In this document: positions 27,419 to 37,590 of the stretch, piece by piece | Layout of the letters: each line of letters starts with the position of its first letter | How positions within the stretch are numbered: the stretch's first letter is position 1 | Assembly (NCBI GenBank): GCA_014239735.1 | Contig: JAAZYI010000025.1 | Coordinates: forward strand, 1 to 64,000 | Source of the DNA: Dehalococcoidia bacterium | Lineage (GTDB): Bacteria; Chloroflexota; Dehalococcoidia; Lucifugimonadales; Lucifugimonadaceae | Length of the DNA: 64,000 nucleotides | Reading direction: 5' to 3' | Made by a program: the position numbers and the translations under genes | The notes under the pieces: generated by a model | Seen by the model: only the letters and a program-made list of their open reading frames with translations | What the model was told of the DNA's origin: nothing | Databases searched by the model: none

Positions 27419-30400
27419 TTACGGAGCAGGTGGTACGATCGGTAAGATCGATCCGTCTGCACCAGGAACTACGTAGATCCACAATCCTTCACCAGTACTT
27501 ACATTCGTAGCACTTAGCACTTCAGAGAACTTAAGGTTAGTAGTATCGTAGCTGTACACGATGTCGTGTCCACCTGCGGTAGTATCCTTTAAGTCACCAA
27601 AGTATAGGTTTGCGGCTTTTATCGCTGTGCCATCAGAACCCTCAGTATTGGCTCTAGTCACATCAGTAACACCTACAAAGTTCCAGCCAGCCACTGTAGG
27701 GATAGTAACCACTGCTGGAGGGGAACCTGCAGAAGGTTCTACCGGACCTACTAGTGCAACCGATTGGCTTGCAAAGTTGTTATTGTGTACCCAGTAACCA
27801 TGTCCTGAGTTTATTGAAGTCAATGATCCAACGAATGTACCAGAACCAGAGTCTTTAGTAGCACTTGACCAAGCGTGGTCACCGTACGAAAGAACCATAT
27901 CTACACCAGTATTAGAGAACACTGAGTCGATAGCCGGATCAACTGGATCCGATGGTACTGATTTCGAGTTCCAACCAGCAAGTAACGTCAACTTGAAGTC
28001 TGTTCTGGTTGCAACTGTGAATGATTTACTTGATTCACTACTTGCGTTTCCGGCATAGTCAGTGGCCTTCGCAACAATCTTGTGCGTGCCAGCAGCTAAT
28101 GCTGTAGACGGTACGTAGTAGAATTTCTTGTTATCTGTAGTAGACAAGTCAGCAACAATGCTCGTTCCATCTAAAGTAGCAGTATTAACAGTTACTTTGT
28201 TGTCCTCACCAGAACTGTAGTCAAGCACAATGTATGGCTTGGTTTGAGTTGTAGTGCTGCTCGCTGCAGGCGTTATAGCCAATGCAGGGGCAGTATCATC
28301 TAAGTTGAACACCAAGTATGATGCCGAAGATGAAATCGAACCATGGATTGTTACGTTAGCTGCAGTTGCTTTATCTTTAGCAGTTACAACTACTGTCTTA
28401 TCTCCGTCTGTTCCTGGAGAACCAGCAGCAGAACTAATTGTGTATTTGAATGTCTTAGTTCCTTGAGCAGTCATGGAAGCATCCAATATTACACCCGCAG
28501 AAGTAGCGTCAGCTGTAGCAGACGAGGCTGGGTTAGATCTTGTAACACCATTTCCATCAGTAGTCCAGTTATCTGCTGGAGTAGCGAGGGATTTGTTAAG
28601 AGTTCTAACGTTATAGTCGTCAACTTCAACTAGTCCCGAACCGAAACCACAAGTACTTACAGCGCCACAGGCACCTTTGTACTCGTTTCCTGTCTGACCA
28701 GCCTTAGCCATACCTAGGTCATAAACGTCAACCTTAGGGTTAGATACTAATTCTTCGTCAGAAGTAACAGTAAGAACCATTGTAGACTTAGTTAAGTCTG
28801 CGGTAGTTTCCAACGCACCTGTGCCTGTACCTGTTCCACCACTCAATGTAGCAGTAACAGTTGGATGAATCTTGTCAGTTGCTCCTGCAATAGATCCTGT
28901 AGACGTAGAGTTACCTGCAACGTCTGCAACAGATCCAACTAACGCCACTTTTGGAGTGTTGTCAGCTGACATTGAAGCACCTAGAGTCAAGAACACTTGA
29001 GTAGGCAAAGCTGCTTGTATTACAGCTTCAGTAGGTGTGTGTGTAGTTCCATCATCAAATGTGATTTGGAAGTCAGTAGCATCGATACCTTCAATATTAC
29101 CGTCAAACTCTACAACCATTGTATTAGCTTTAGTTGAAGTGTGCTTGTGAGTCTTATTAGCAGAATCAATACTAGTGTCCCACCACCAACCAGTATATGC
29201 GGCTGATAGAGATGGAAGTTTTTGATCAATCTTAATGTGGTGTGCGCCATATTTAGCTAGCACACCTGCACTAGCAGTAGACGATGAGTCAGAGTAACCT
29301 ACGTTACCTGCCAAGTCAGTACCAACAGCCTGGAAGTCAATCCAGTGGTTCACAGGAGTATTAGCTCCTAGTGGTAGGGCTGAGCTTGGAGTGTAAGTGT
29401 AAGTTAATGTTGAAACACCATCAGCAGCAGTACCTCTGTTTACAGTCACAGAAGAAGCTACTCTCGTAGATGGCGAAACACCATCTTCGTCTGTTGAAGT
29501 GCTTAATGTTACGTCACCACCAAGTAAGTGAATAGAGGCAGTTAAGAAATCTCCACCTGCATCACCATCACCTGTGTGAATAGCACTAGTAGTCATAACG
29601 TCTATACCGTTGGTAGCACCAACTGAGCCATCTTCACCAGTACCATTATCAGTCTCTGCACCTTCCTGAACAACTAGAAGAGCTCCACTTACATCTAGAC
29701 CGCTGGCAGCTTCTGTAGCTGTCACGCTAAATGCAGGAGTTCTTGTCTGATTCTCAGATCCGTGTGCTGGAGAATTAATAGCAACTGATGGTACAGTCGC
29801 ATCGATGTTAGCTGTAACTTGCCTAGTCTGGCTAGTATTGCCATCAGCATCAGCTGCATCTATGTATTTTGCGTATACTGTTCCACCATCTTTAACTGCC
29901 AAAGTAGAAGTCACTGAGTGAGCAGATCTACCTACGCCAGTTGCACAGTCACCTGCACATGGGGCAGAAGCATTTGTGTTACCATAGCTTCCATTAAACG
30001 CTTTTGCGTCTGTGACTCTAGCCATACCTAATGGCATTTCTGTATTTTCATTATCAAACAAGTTAACTAATCCATTGAATACACCGGTGTTTCTACCAGT
30101 CTCTGTCAATAGAATGTCTATCGCGTTTGAAGATGAAACAACACCACTCCATACTTTAGCGGTTGTTGTATTTATTCTAGAAGTTTTCCACTGAACTAAT
30201 CCTGCAACTTTGTTTGTAAGAAGGTTAGTACTTGGATTGCTCGCAGCGACTGCACCTGCATCCCAGTCTGTTGTACCAGCTAGTGTTCCAGTACCTGTGA
30301 TAACAGAGAAGATCGCTGATCTACTCGCGCTTGGGTCACCTGCGTCAGACACAGTAAGTGCGATCAACGAAGTTGTAGCAGTTGAACACTTAGGTGACTT

Positions 30401-31186
30401 GTTAAAGTTACCCATAACTACGGCTGGATCAAGAGTCTTGTCAGACAGTGTCATGTCAGACAATTGACCGTCTCGTCCTAACGCTCCAGTACCTGCAGTA
30501 GCATCAGTAAGCAGGTTAGCCATAGTGGCACCTGTTGGATGAGCCTTAGCAAGACTTGTAGTGTCTAGTAGTGTGTCGGCGGTTGTCTTAGTAGTTAATA
30601 CTGAGCTGTGTCCATCTGAAGCTTCTGCTACAGTATATGCACCAAAATCAGATGATCCACCATCGGCAAGGTCTGACAGACCTTCACCTAGCCACCTACA
30701 CGCAAATGTAAGGTCAGCACCAGTAATCACACCGTCACTATTTGTATCAATAATTGGAATGGCTTGCTCATTATCACCACTTGCATTCTCAGCTTGATAT
30801 GTGGTAATTAGTGTTGAACTAGAAGAGTGTCCACCCTTTAAGATTACGACCGTACTCTTAACGACAGCTGCGTTAAGATCTGAATCGACAACCTCAATAA
30901 CTAATTGATTAGACCCTGTCATGATGTGTCTTCCTGAAGAAGTGTAAGTAGCGTATAAGCTCTTACCACTTCCAACATAGGAAGGTGTTGTAGCACCATA
31001 AAGAGTAGCTAATTTAGATGGGCTCGTTGCAGTCGACAGCTTAGACCAATTGTTTACCAAGTTGATCGAACCTGTTGATGCCGCTTGAGCCGTATCGGTT
31101 TGTTGATTGAATCCAACGATGGATGCAACTACCAACATCATGGCAGCTATTCCACCCAGGACTCTTGCAGAGATGATCTTTTTCAC
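27419..31186 (-). CDS. giant secreted Ig-like/S-layer-like surface protein
   Basis: ORF to 31228 (1269 aa). GTG at 31184-31186 follows AAAGGGGG with 8-nt spacing and gives VKKIISARVLGGIAAMMLVVASIVGFNQQTDTAQA, a classical signal peptide. Ig-like repeats (DTTAPALAI..., ATDYAGNAS). Confidence 0.8.
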   Translation of the reverse strand: MKKIISARVLGGIAAMMLVVASIVGFNQQTDTAQAASTGSINLVNNWSKLSTATSPSKLATLYGATTPSYVGSGKSLYATYTSSGRHIMTGSNQLVIEVVDSDLNAAVVKSTVVILKGGHSSSSTLITTYQAENASGDNEQAIPIIDTNSDGVITGADLTFACRWLGEGLSDLADGGSSDFGAYTVAEASDGHSSVLTTKTTADTLLDTTSLAKAHPTGATMANLLTDATAGTGALGRDGQLSDMTLSDKTLDPAVVMGNFNKSPKCSTATTSLIALTVSDAGDPSASRSAIFSVITGTGTLAGTTDWDAGAVAASNPSTNLLTNKVAGLVQWKTSRINTTTAKVWSGVVSSSNAIDILLTETGRNTGVFNGLVNLFDNENTEMPLGMARVTDAKAFNGSYGNTNASAPCAGDCATGVGRSAHSVTSTLAVKDGGTVYAKYIDAADADGNTSQTRQVTANIDATVPSVAINSPAHGSENQTRTPAFSVTATEAASGLDVSGALLVVQEGAETDNGTGEDGSVGATNGIDVMTTSAIHTGDGDAGGDFLTASIHLLGGDVTLSTSTDEDGVSPSTRVASSVTVNRGTAADGVSTLTYTYTPSSALPLGANTPVNHWIDFQAVGTDLAGNVGYSDSSSTASAGVLAKYGAHHIKIDQKLPSLSAAYTGWWWDTSIDSANKTHKHTSTKANTMVVEFDGNIEGIDATDFQITFDDGTTHTPTEAVIQAALPTQVFLTLGASMSADNTPKVALVGSVADVAGNSTSTGSIAGATDKIHPTVTATLSGGTGTGTGALETTADLTKSTMVLTVTSDEELVSNPKVDVYDLGMAKAGQTGNEYKGACGAVSTCGFGSGLVEVDDYNVRTLNKSLATPADNWTTDGNGVTRSNPASSATADATSAGVILDASMTAQGTKTFKYTISSAAGSPGTDGDKTVVVTAKDKATAANVTIHGSISSSASYLVFNLDDTAPALAITPAASSTTTQTKPYIVLDYSSGEDNKVTVNTATLDGTSIVADLSTTDNKKFYYVPSTALAAGTHKIVAKATDYAGNASSESSKSFTVATRTDFKLTLLAGWNSKSVPSDPVDPAIDSVFSNTGVDMVLSYGDHAWSSATKDSGSGTFVGSLTSINSGHGYWVHNNNFASQSVALVGPVEPSAGSPPAVVTIPTVAGWNFVGVTDVTRANTEGSDGTAIKAANLYFGDLKDTTAGGHDIVYSYDTTNLKFSEVLSATNVSTGEGLWIYVVPGADGSILPIVPPAP

Positions 31187-31652
31187 TCTGTTTTCCCCCT
31201 TTACCTTTTTCCGGATTGTTATAGACATATGTCTAAAAGTCTCCTTTTAATCCCTACGTGCCAGTTAAAAATCCGGACACGATACGGTTTTGTTTATTTA
31301 AAGTCTATTTAATTTAATTGCGACCAATGTTTTATAAGTAGGCTCTAAGTTAATCCTAGTCGCAACTAGAAAAACCAGACAAATAGCCTGCTTATCGTTC
31401 AGATAATTTCATAACATACATGGTATGTCAAGTAATCCTTACTAACATTTTATATCATTTTTCAATTTTGACTAAATTAAAGCGAGCAAAGTTAGCTATC
31501 CTTCACAACAACCTCTTAATCAAAATTAAGTTAAGAATATAAGTTGTCCGGAGTAATTGTCAACGATAAAACATAAAAAAATTTAAAAAAAACCACAAAA
31601 AACCACAAAAAACAGCTTTTTTTACAAATTAAATGTGTTTTTTAAAAAGAAT

Positions 31653-33035
31653 TTAATCTTTTATCCAGCTCTCTACTTTTAGAAATTCTTTATTACTAGG
31701 TGTTTTCCCCATCGCATTAAGAATCTTCTGGGTCAAAGCTGTCGGATCAGAAGATGCATCAGAGTGAGAATTGGACAATGCAATCATCCTTCTAAGTAAA
31801 GTAACTTGTTTCATTGTAAATTCATCAAGCAAGTTATCCTCGTTCCTTGTGCCACTTTTAGAAATCTCTATTGCTGGCCACACTCTTTGTTCAGACAACC
31901 TTCTATCCAAATGAAGTTCCATATTTCCTGTTCCCTTAAATTCTTCATAAATTAGGTCATCAAGTCTGCTGCCGGTATCAACAAGACATGTAGCAATTAT
32001 TGTTAGACTCCCAAGTTCTTCAAAATTTCTAGCAGCACCAAAAAATTGTTTAGGAGGATAAAGAGCAAGGGGATCCATTCCACCTGATAAAGTTCTTCCG
32101 CTGCTTTGTGTATTAAGATTATGAGCTCTTGCAAGTCTAGTTAAACTATCTAGAAGCACAACCACATCTTTTCCTGACTCAACCGCCCGTTTTGCTTCAA
32201 CCATAGATTTTTCGGCGGTTCTGCAATGATCTTCGACAGGTTCATCAAATGTAGAGCTAAATACTCTACCTGATACTGATCTTTTCATATCTGTAACCTC
32301 TTCAGGTCTCTCCCCTATTAGGGCAACAAAAAGTTCCACTTCAGGATGATTTTCAGTTACACCTTTAGCTATCTCTTTTAATAAAATTGTTTTTCCTGCT
32401 TTCGGAGGAGCAACAATTAAAGCTCTTTGACCTTTTCCAATAGGAGAAAATATGTCTATAAGTCTTGAAGAAAAAGGTCTGTTGCCAGTCTCTAAAGTAA
32501 GTCTTTCATTGGGATAGATTGGGGTAAGTTTTTCAAAATTTGGTCTTTGCTTCATCTGAGGCGATTCTGGATCATATCCGTTTATCATCTCTACCTTGGT
32601 TAATCCGTAATATCTTTCTTTTTCCTTAGGTTGCCTAACCTGCCCAGCCACTCTATCTCCTTTTCTCAAGCTAAACCTTCTTACTTGAGATTGGGAAACA
32701 TAAATATCATCTTTATTATCTTCTGTGTCAGGATTTCTTAGGAACCCATATCCGTCACTCAATATATCGAGAACGCCAAATCCAAGAAGTAAGTCCTCTT
32801 CTTGCGCAAAATGAGACAGCACAGGAAGAACAACACTAACTCTGTCATTCATATCTGTGTCAGGCAAATAGTCGACTCCAGATTTTTCAGCAAATTTAAT
32901 AACTTCCTCAATTGCCATATCATCAACCTCATGCCTCTTTAAAATTCCGATGTCTGAATTTAGACCAGAAGCTTTTTTAGTTGGTTCTTTCTTGGTTGTA
33001 GATTTTTTTGTACTTTTTGGTTTTGGTGTAGCCAA
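31653..33035 (-). CDS. rho: transcription termination factor Rho
   Basis: 460 aa; [58 protein letters not shown]. Confidence 0.97.
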   Translation of the reverse strand: MATPKPKSTKKSTTKKEPTKKASGLNSDIGILKRHEVDDMAIEEVIKFAEKSGVDYLPDTDMNDRVSVVLPVLSHFAQEEDLLLGFGVLDILSDGYGFLRNPDTEDNKDDIYVSQSQVRRFSLRKGDRVAGQVRQPKEKERYYGLTKVEMINGYDPESPQMKQRPNFEKLTPIYPNERLTLETGNRPFSSRLIDIFSPIGKGQRALIVAPPKAGKTILLKEIAKGVTENHPEVELFVALIGERPEEVTDMKRSVSGRVFSSTFDEPVEDHCRTAEKSMVEAKRAVESGKDVVVLLDSLTRLARAHNLNTQSSGRTLSGGMDPLALYPPKQFFGAARNFEELGSLTIIATCLVDTGSRLDDLIYEEFKGTGNMELHLDRRLSEQRVWPAIEISKSGTRNEDNLLDEFTMKQVTLLRRMIALSNSHSDASSDPTALTQKILNAMGKTPSNKEFLKVESWIKD

Positions 33036-33190
33036 TTTATTTATTCCTATAGTGAATAGATTTATTTATTGAAAGAATTTCTGTTGCTTAGGTTTCATGA
33101 TTTACGAAAATTGGAACCAAATAACAAAGAAAGTTCGTAATTGGTGTATTCATCTTCACATAAATTTATTTGAGTTGCAAATTTCTTATG

Positions 33191-34819
33191 TTATTTAATC
33201 AACCGGATCTGATCGCCTGTTATTACTGTATTAATTGCAGCAGATATAAATCCATTAAATAAAGGATGAGAATGGTCTGGTCTAGATAAGAATTCCGGAT
33301 GAAACTGACTTCCAATCATAAATGGATGGCCTTCTACTTCCATTATCTCTACTAATCTAGCATCTGGAGAAATTCCACTATCTATTAACCCCTTATTTTT
33401 AAATTGATTTTTATAGTCGTTATTTACTTCGTATCTATGTCTATGCCTCTCAATTATCTCAGGAGAACTATAGAGTTCAGATACTTTTGAGCCTTCACTG
33501 ATCAAGCAAGGATAATTTCCTAATCTCATGCTAGCTCCAGTTTCTTTTAGGTCTTCTTGGCCAGGAATAAAATTAATAACAGGATGATTTGACTCTGGAT
33601 CAAATTCTGCTGAATTAGCATCTTTAAATTTCAATACATTTCTGGCAAATTCTATGACCATTATTTGCATGCCAAGACATAAACCTAAATAAGGTACATT
33701 ATTTATTCTGGCAAAATTAGCACATGCAACCATTCCATCAATTCCTCTGGGGCCAAACCCTCCTGGCACGATAATCCCAGACAATCCGCTTAGCTTACTT
33801 TCAATATCTCCTTCCTCAAGCTCATCAGATAATATCCATTCAATTTGAACATTAACCTGATGCTTAATTCCAGCATGCATTACAGCCTCTTTAACAGAAA
33901 GATAAGAATCCTCTAATGATGTGTATTTACCAATGATGCCAATTTGTAATAATTTTTTTTCAGCTCTTATGGCTCTTACCATATTCTTCCAGTTATTCAG
34001 ATCAGATTTAGCTTGATTCAAATTTAAGAAATCAGAGATCTTTTCTCCTAACTGTTGGGATTCAAGAACTAAAGGAACTGCATATATTGTGTCTAAGGTT
34101 TCCAGTGAAAATACTCTGTCCAGCTTTACATCGCAATGAAGAGAAAGTTTCTCTTTTATTTCGTCATCTATTTCGTCATCGCTCCTGCAAACTAAGAAAT
34201 CAGGCTGAATTCCCATACCTCTTAATGAATTAACACTGTGTTGCGTGGGCTTTGTTTTAACCTCACCAGTAGCACCCAATTTTGGCAAAAGTGTCAAATG
34301 TAAAAACAAAGAGTTTTCCTGACCAAACTCACTTCTTATTTGTCTGATAGCCTCTATAAAAGGTTGACCTTCAATGTCACCAATGGTTCCTCCAACCTCA
34401 ACAATCATAATCTCAGAATTATTTTTTTCTGCAGCTAAAAATATTTTTTCTTTGATGAGATTTGTAACATGAGGGATCGTCTGAATTGTTCCACCCAAAT
34501 ACTTTCCATCTCTTTCATTTTCGATTATCTCTCTATATATAGCGCCTGCAGTTGTGCTTGAGTACTTATTGAGTTCTTCATTTATGAATCTTTCATAATG
34601 GCCTAAGTCTAGATCAGTTTCTGATCCATCTGAAGTTACAAATACTTCTCCGTGCTGAAATGGAGACATAGTGCCAGGATCAACATTAAGATAGGGGTCT
34701 AGTTTCATAATAGAAACATGGATGTTCTTATTTTTTAGGATCCTTCCAATAGATGCGGATACAATCCCTTTCCCAAGGGAACTAACAACTCCTCCTGTCA
34801 CAAAGATATACTTTGTCAT
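33191..34819 (-). CDS. pyrG: CTP synthase
   Basis: MTKYIFVTGGVVSSLGKGIVSASIGRILK; GLCLGMQ glutaminase. ORF opens at 34852. Confidence 0.97.
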   Translation of the reverse strand: MTKYIFVTGGVVSSLGKGIVSASIGRILKNKNIHVSIMKLDPYLNVDPGTMSPFQHGEVFVTSDGSETDLDLGHYERFINEELNKYSSTTAGAIYREIIENERDGKYLGGTIQTIPHVTNLIKEKIFLAAEKNNSEIMIVEVGGTIGDIEGQPFIEAIRQIRSEFGQENSLFLHLTLLPKLGATGEVKTKPTQHSVNSLRGMGIQPDFLVCRSDDEIDDEIKEKLSLHCDVKLDRVFSLETLDTIYAVPLVLESQQLGEKISDFLNLNQAKSDLNNWKNMVRAIRAEKKLLQIGIIGKYTSLEDSYLSVKEAVMHAGIKHQVNVQIEWILSDELEEGDIESKLSGLSGIIVPGGFGPRGIDGMVACANFARINNVPYLGLCLGMQIMVIEFARNVLKFKDANSAEFDPESNHPVINFIPGQEDLKETGASMRLGNYPCLISEGSKVSELYSSPEIIERHRHRYEVNNDYKNQFKNKGLIDSGISPDARLVEIMEVEGHPFMIGSQFHPEFLSRPDHSHPLFNGFISAAINTVITGDQIRLIK

Positions 34820-34920
34820 TACTTCCTTGTTCTCGTAATCCCTAGAATCCAAACATCAACATTAAGCATTCTAAGAACATAAGGTATTCTCTGTCAATTA
34901 TTGTTATAATTTGGTTTGTC

Positions 34921-35232
34921 ATGGGTTCAGAAAATAAACATTTTGATATAAATAAAATTGCGGAACTTGCAAAGTTAAATTTAGATCCTAAAGAGATCGA
35001 AAAATTTGAGAGTCAGATGGTAGATATAATTTCTCATTTTTCGTCATTACAGAAGATTGATACCTCAAGTTTTAATTTAAAATCTTGGGAGATTGATAAG
35101 AATAAAATTGCTGATGTGTCAGACTTAAGGAATGATAATAAATCTATTGGTTTCAATGAAGAAGAAATATTTAGTAATGCCCCATCTAAGGAAAATAAAT
35201 TTATAAAAATCAAAAAAATATTGGACCGATAA
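34921..35232 (+). CDS. gatC: Asp-tRNA(Asn)/Glu-tRNA(Gln) amidotransferase subunit C
   Basis: 103 aa; DINKIAELAKLNLDPKEIEKFESQMVDIISHFSSLQKIDTS. Confidence 0.92.
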   Translation: MGSENKHFDINKIAELAKLNLDPKEIEKFESQMVDIISHFSSLQKIDTSSFNLKSWEIDKNKIADVSDLRNDNKSIGFNEEEIFSNAPSKENKFIKIKKILDR

Positions 35233-35234
35233 AG

Positions 35235-36686
35235 ATGATAGAACCTTCAAAACTTACGGCTGTTGAATGTACTAATTTGATTCAAAATAAAGAAGTATCA
35301 GTCACTGAGATAACTAAAATATTTTTAGAAAGATCAAAGGAAATAAATCTAGATATTAACTCTCTAATTACAATATGCGAAGATTCTGCACTTAAGCAAG
35401 CAGAAGAAATCGATAACAACTTTGAGGAGTATAAAAATAAACCTTTATTGGGAGTTCCAATATCCGTCAAAGATGTCATATCTACTAAAAACATTAAAAC
35501 TACTGCTGGCTCGAAGATACTAAGTAATTATATCCCACCATATGATGCTTTTGTGGTAAAAAAACTTGTAGATGCAGGCGCAATAATTATCAGCAAATCG
35601 AATTGTGATGAATTCGCAATGGGCTCATCAAATGAGACATCTTTTTTCGGCCCTTGCCTCAACCCTTGGGATTTTAATACTGTGCCAGGAGGTAGTAGTG
35701 GAGGGTCAGCAGCTTCTGTAGCCTCTTCTCAAAATCTAATTAGCATAGGATCCGATACAGGAGGAAGTATAAGACAGCCTGCATCATTATGCGGAATAGT
35801 AGGAATGAAACCAACATATGGCTCAGTAAGTAGATCTGGGCTTATAGCTTTCGGAAGTTCCTTAGATCAGATAGGACCTTTTGCAAAAAATGTTCAAGAC
35901 TGTGAAAAATTATTTTATTCGATCGCAGGACATGACCCAAAAGACTTGACTTCATCAAAAAATGTATTAGAAAGTTTCAAGGACTTGGACAGCTTAAAAG
36001 GTATAAAGATTGGAATATGCAATGATATTAGTGACCAAGGTATTTCTGAAGGCGTTAAAAAAGTCTTTGAAGATTCTGTAGATACAATGAAAAATTTGGG
36101 GGCTGAACTGGACGAAATTTCAATTGATTATATAAAAGAATCGCTTCCTGTTTATTACCTAACAGCACCTTCAGAAGCTTCATCTAATCTTAATAGATAT
36201 GACGGAATAAAATATGGATATTCTGACCAAAATGGAAAAACTTCATGGGATACAATAGATCTTACAAGATCAAATTTTGGAGATGAGGTTAAAAGAAGGA
36301 TTTTACTTGGAACTTTTGCCCTATCATCTGGATACTATGATGAATATTATGGAAAAGCACAAAAAATTCGAGGATTGATAATTAATTCTTTTAATGAAGC
36401 TTTTAATAAATTTGACTTAATAATATCTCCTACTTCTCCCATAACTGCTTTTAAACTAGGCTCTCAAATAAATGATCCTTTATTGATGTACCAAAATGAT
36501 ATATGTACTATGCCAGCTAATATTGCAGGAATACCAGCAATTTCAATTCCTTGTGGATTATCCAATAAACTTCCAGTTGGTTTGCAAATTATGGGGCCAA
36601 ATTTCTCAGAAGGAAAAATATTCTCTGTGGCAAAATTGATAGAAGATAATATGAGTCTTAATATGCTAGATGGAGTAAAGGCATGA
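35235..36686 (+). CDS. gatA: Asp-tRNA(Asn)/Glu-tRNA(Gln) amidotransferase subunit A
   Basis: 483 aa; VPGGSSGGSAASVASSQNLISIGSDTGGSIRQPASLCGIVGMKPTYG. Confidence 0.96.
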   Translation: MIEPSKLTAVECTNLIQNKEVSVTEITKIFLERSKEINLDINSLITICEDSALKQAEEIDNNFEEYKNKPLLGVPISVKDVISTKNIKTTAGSKILSNYIPPYDAFVVKKLVDAGAIIISKSNCDEFAMGSSNETSFFGPCLNPWDFNTVPGGSSGGSAASVASSQNLISIGSDTGGSIRQPASLCGIVGMKPTYGSVSRSGLIAFGSSLDQIGPFAKNVQDCEKLFYSIAGHDPKDLTSSKNVLESFKDLDSLKGIKIGICNDISDQGISEGVKKVFEDSVDTMKNLGAELDEISIDYIKESLPVYYLTAPSEASSNLNRYDGIKYGYSDQNGKTSWDTIDLTRSNFGDEVKRRILLGTFALSSGYYDEYYGKAQKIRGLIINSFNEAFNKFDLIISPTSPITAFKLGSQINDPLLMYQNDICTMPANIAGIPAISIPCGLSNKLPVGLQIMGPNFSEGKIFSVAKLIEDNMSLNMLDGVKA

Positions 36687-37078
36687 TAAAAAAAATAATA
36701 TTGAGCTTAACTATATTGATTTCAATTATTGCTTGCTCTCAAGAAGCTCAGCTAGAACCTTTTGATCCCGGATTACCTCCAGAGTTCCCTCATGTATTTA
36801 TGGGCAATGCCTACGTCGAAGGAGAGCCTATCAAACAAGGAATAATAATTTATGCAAAATTTGGTGAATCTTTGTCCCAAATTGGAGAAACTATAAGTGG
36901 AGGTAGATACGTAAATGTTCTTGTCGCCCCCAAAAATTCAAAAGAAACTACAGCAACAGTCGCTTTTTACATGAAGACTGAAGGTGGAGAAGTGAAGGCA
37001 AAAGAAACTTATGAATTGCAAAAGGTCGTTGAGCCCAATATTGTTAATTTAGAACTCAATTTTAATTCTTATCCGTAA
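36683..37078 (+). CDS. hypothetical lipoprotein with beta-rich domain
   Basis: 131 aa; MIKKIILSLTILISIIACSQE lipobox; domain resembles part of 26215..27333 product. Confidence 0.65.
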   Translation: MIKKIILSLTILISIIACSQEAQLEPFDPGLPPEFPHVFMGNAYVEGEPIKQGIIIYAKFGESLSQIGETISGGRYVNVLVAPKNSKETTATVAFYMKTEGGEVKAKETYELQKVVEPNIVNLELNFNSYP

Positions 37079-37590
37079 TGTTAATCAAAGTAAACAATAA
37101 GTTCCCTACTATAAGCGAAGATTCTTACGTAGCACCTTCTTCTACTCTTATTGGTGATGTAGAACTATCATCACTCTCTAGTGTTTGGTTTGGAGCTGTA
37201 ATAAGAGCAGATAATGGAAAAATTGAAATTGGAGAAAGAACCAATATCCAAGATAATTGTGTTGTGCATTCAGACCAAGACTCAAAGATAGGCAATAATG
37301 TTACTCTTGGACACGGAGTAGTTTGTCATGCAAAAAATGTTGGAGATAACTGCCTATTAGGAAACGGATCAATATTAAATGAAGGGGTGGAGGTAGGTGA
37401 ATTTTCTTTAATTGCCGCTGGTTCAGTAGTAATAGAAAATATGAAAATACCTCCCAGGTCTCTTGTAATGGGTAGTCCAGCAAGAATAAGAGGGGACATA
37501 ACAGAAAGACATCTAGAGTTAATCAAACTAAGTTTTTCAACATATGTAGAAAAGGTAAAATTATATATAGACTCTGAAAAATTTGATTAG
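37078..37590 (+). CDS. gamma carbonic anhydrase family protein
   Basis: 170 aa; left-handed beta-helix, metal-binding VVHSD...TLGHGVVCHA. Confidence 0.92.
   Translation: MLIKVNNKFPTISEDSYVAPSSTLIGDVELSSLSSVWFGAVIRADNGKIEIGERTNIQDNCVVHSDQDSKIGNNVTLGHGVVCHAKNVGDNCLLGNGSILNEGVEVGEFSLIAAGSVVIENMKIPPRSLVMGSPARIRGDITERHLELIKLSFSTYVEKVKLYIDSEKFD

Noticed and set aside
27561-30797. Plus-strand ORFs opposite the giant surface-protein gene (e.g. 27561-27797, 30210-30467, 30561-30797)
   Set aside because: Shadow ORFs of a long biased CDS; no RBS or family similarity; the minus-strand frame has signal peptide and domains.
31589-31620. aaccacaaaa short tandem repeat near the rho 3' end as a regulatory array
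   Set aside because: Only two low-complexity copies in an A-rich tract; likely termination/low-complexity sequence.
34921-36686. Complete gatCAB operon
   Set aside because: Only gatC and gatA are present; the next genes are a lipoprotein and gamma carbonic anhydrase, so gatB must be elsewhere.
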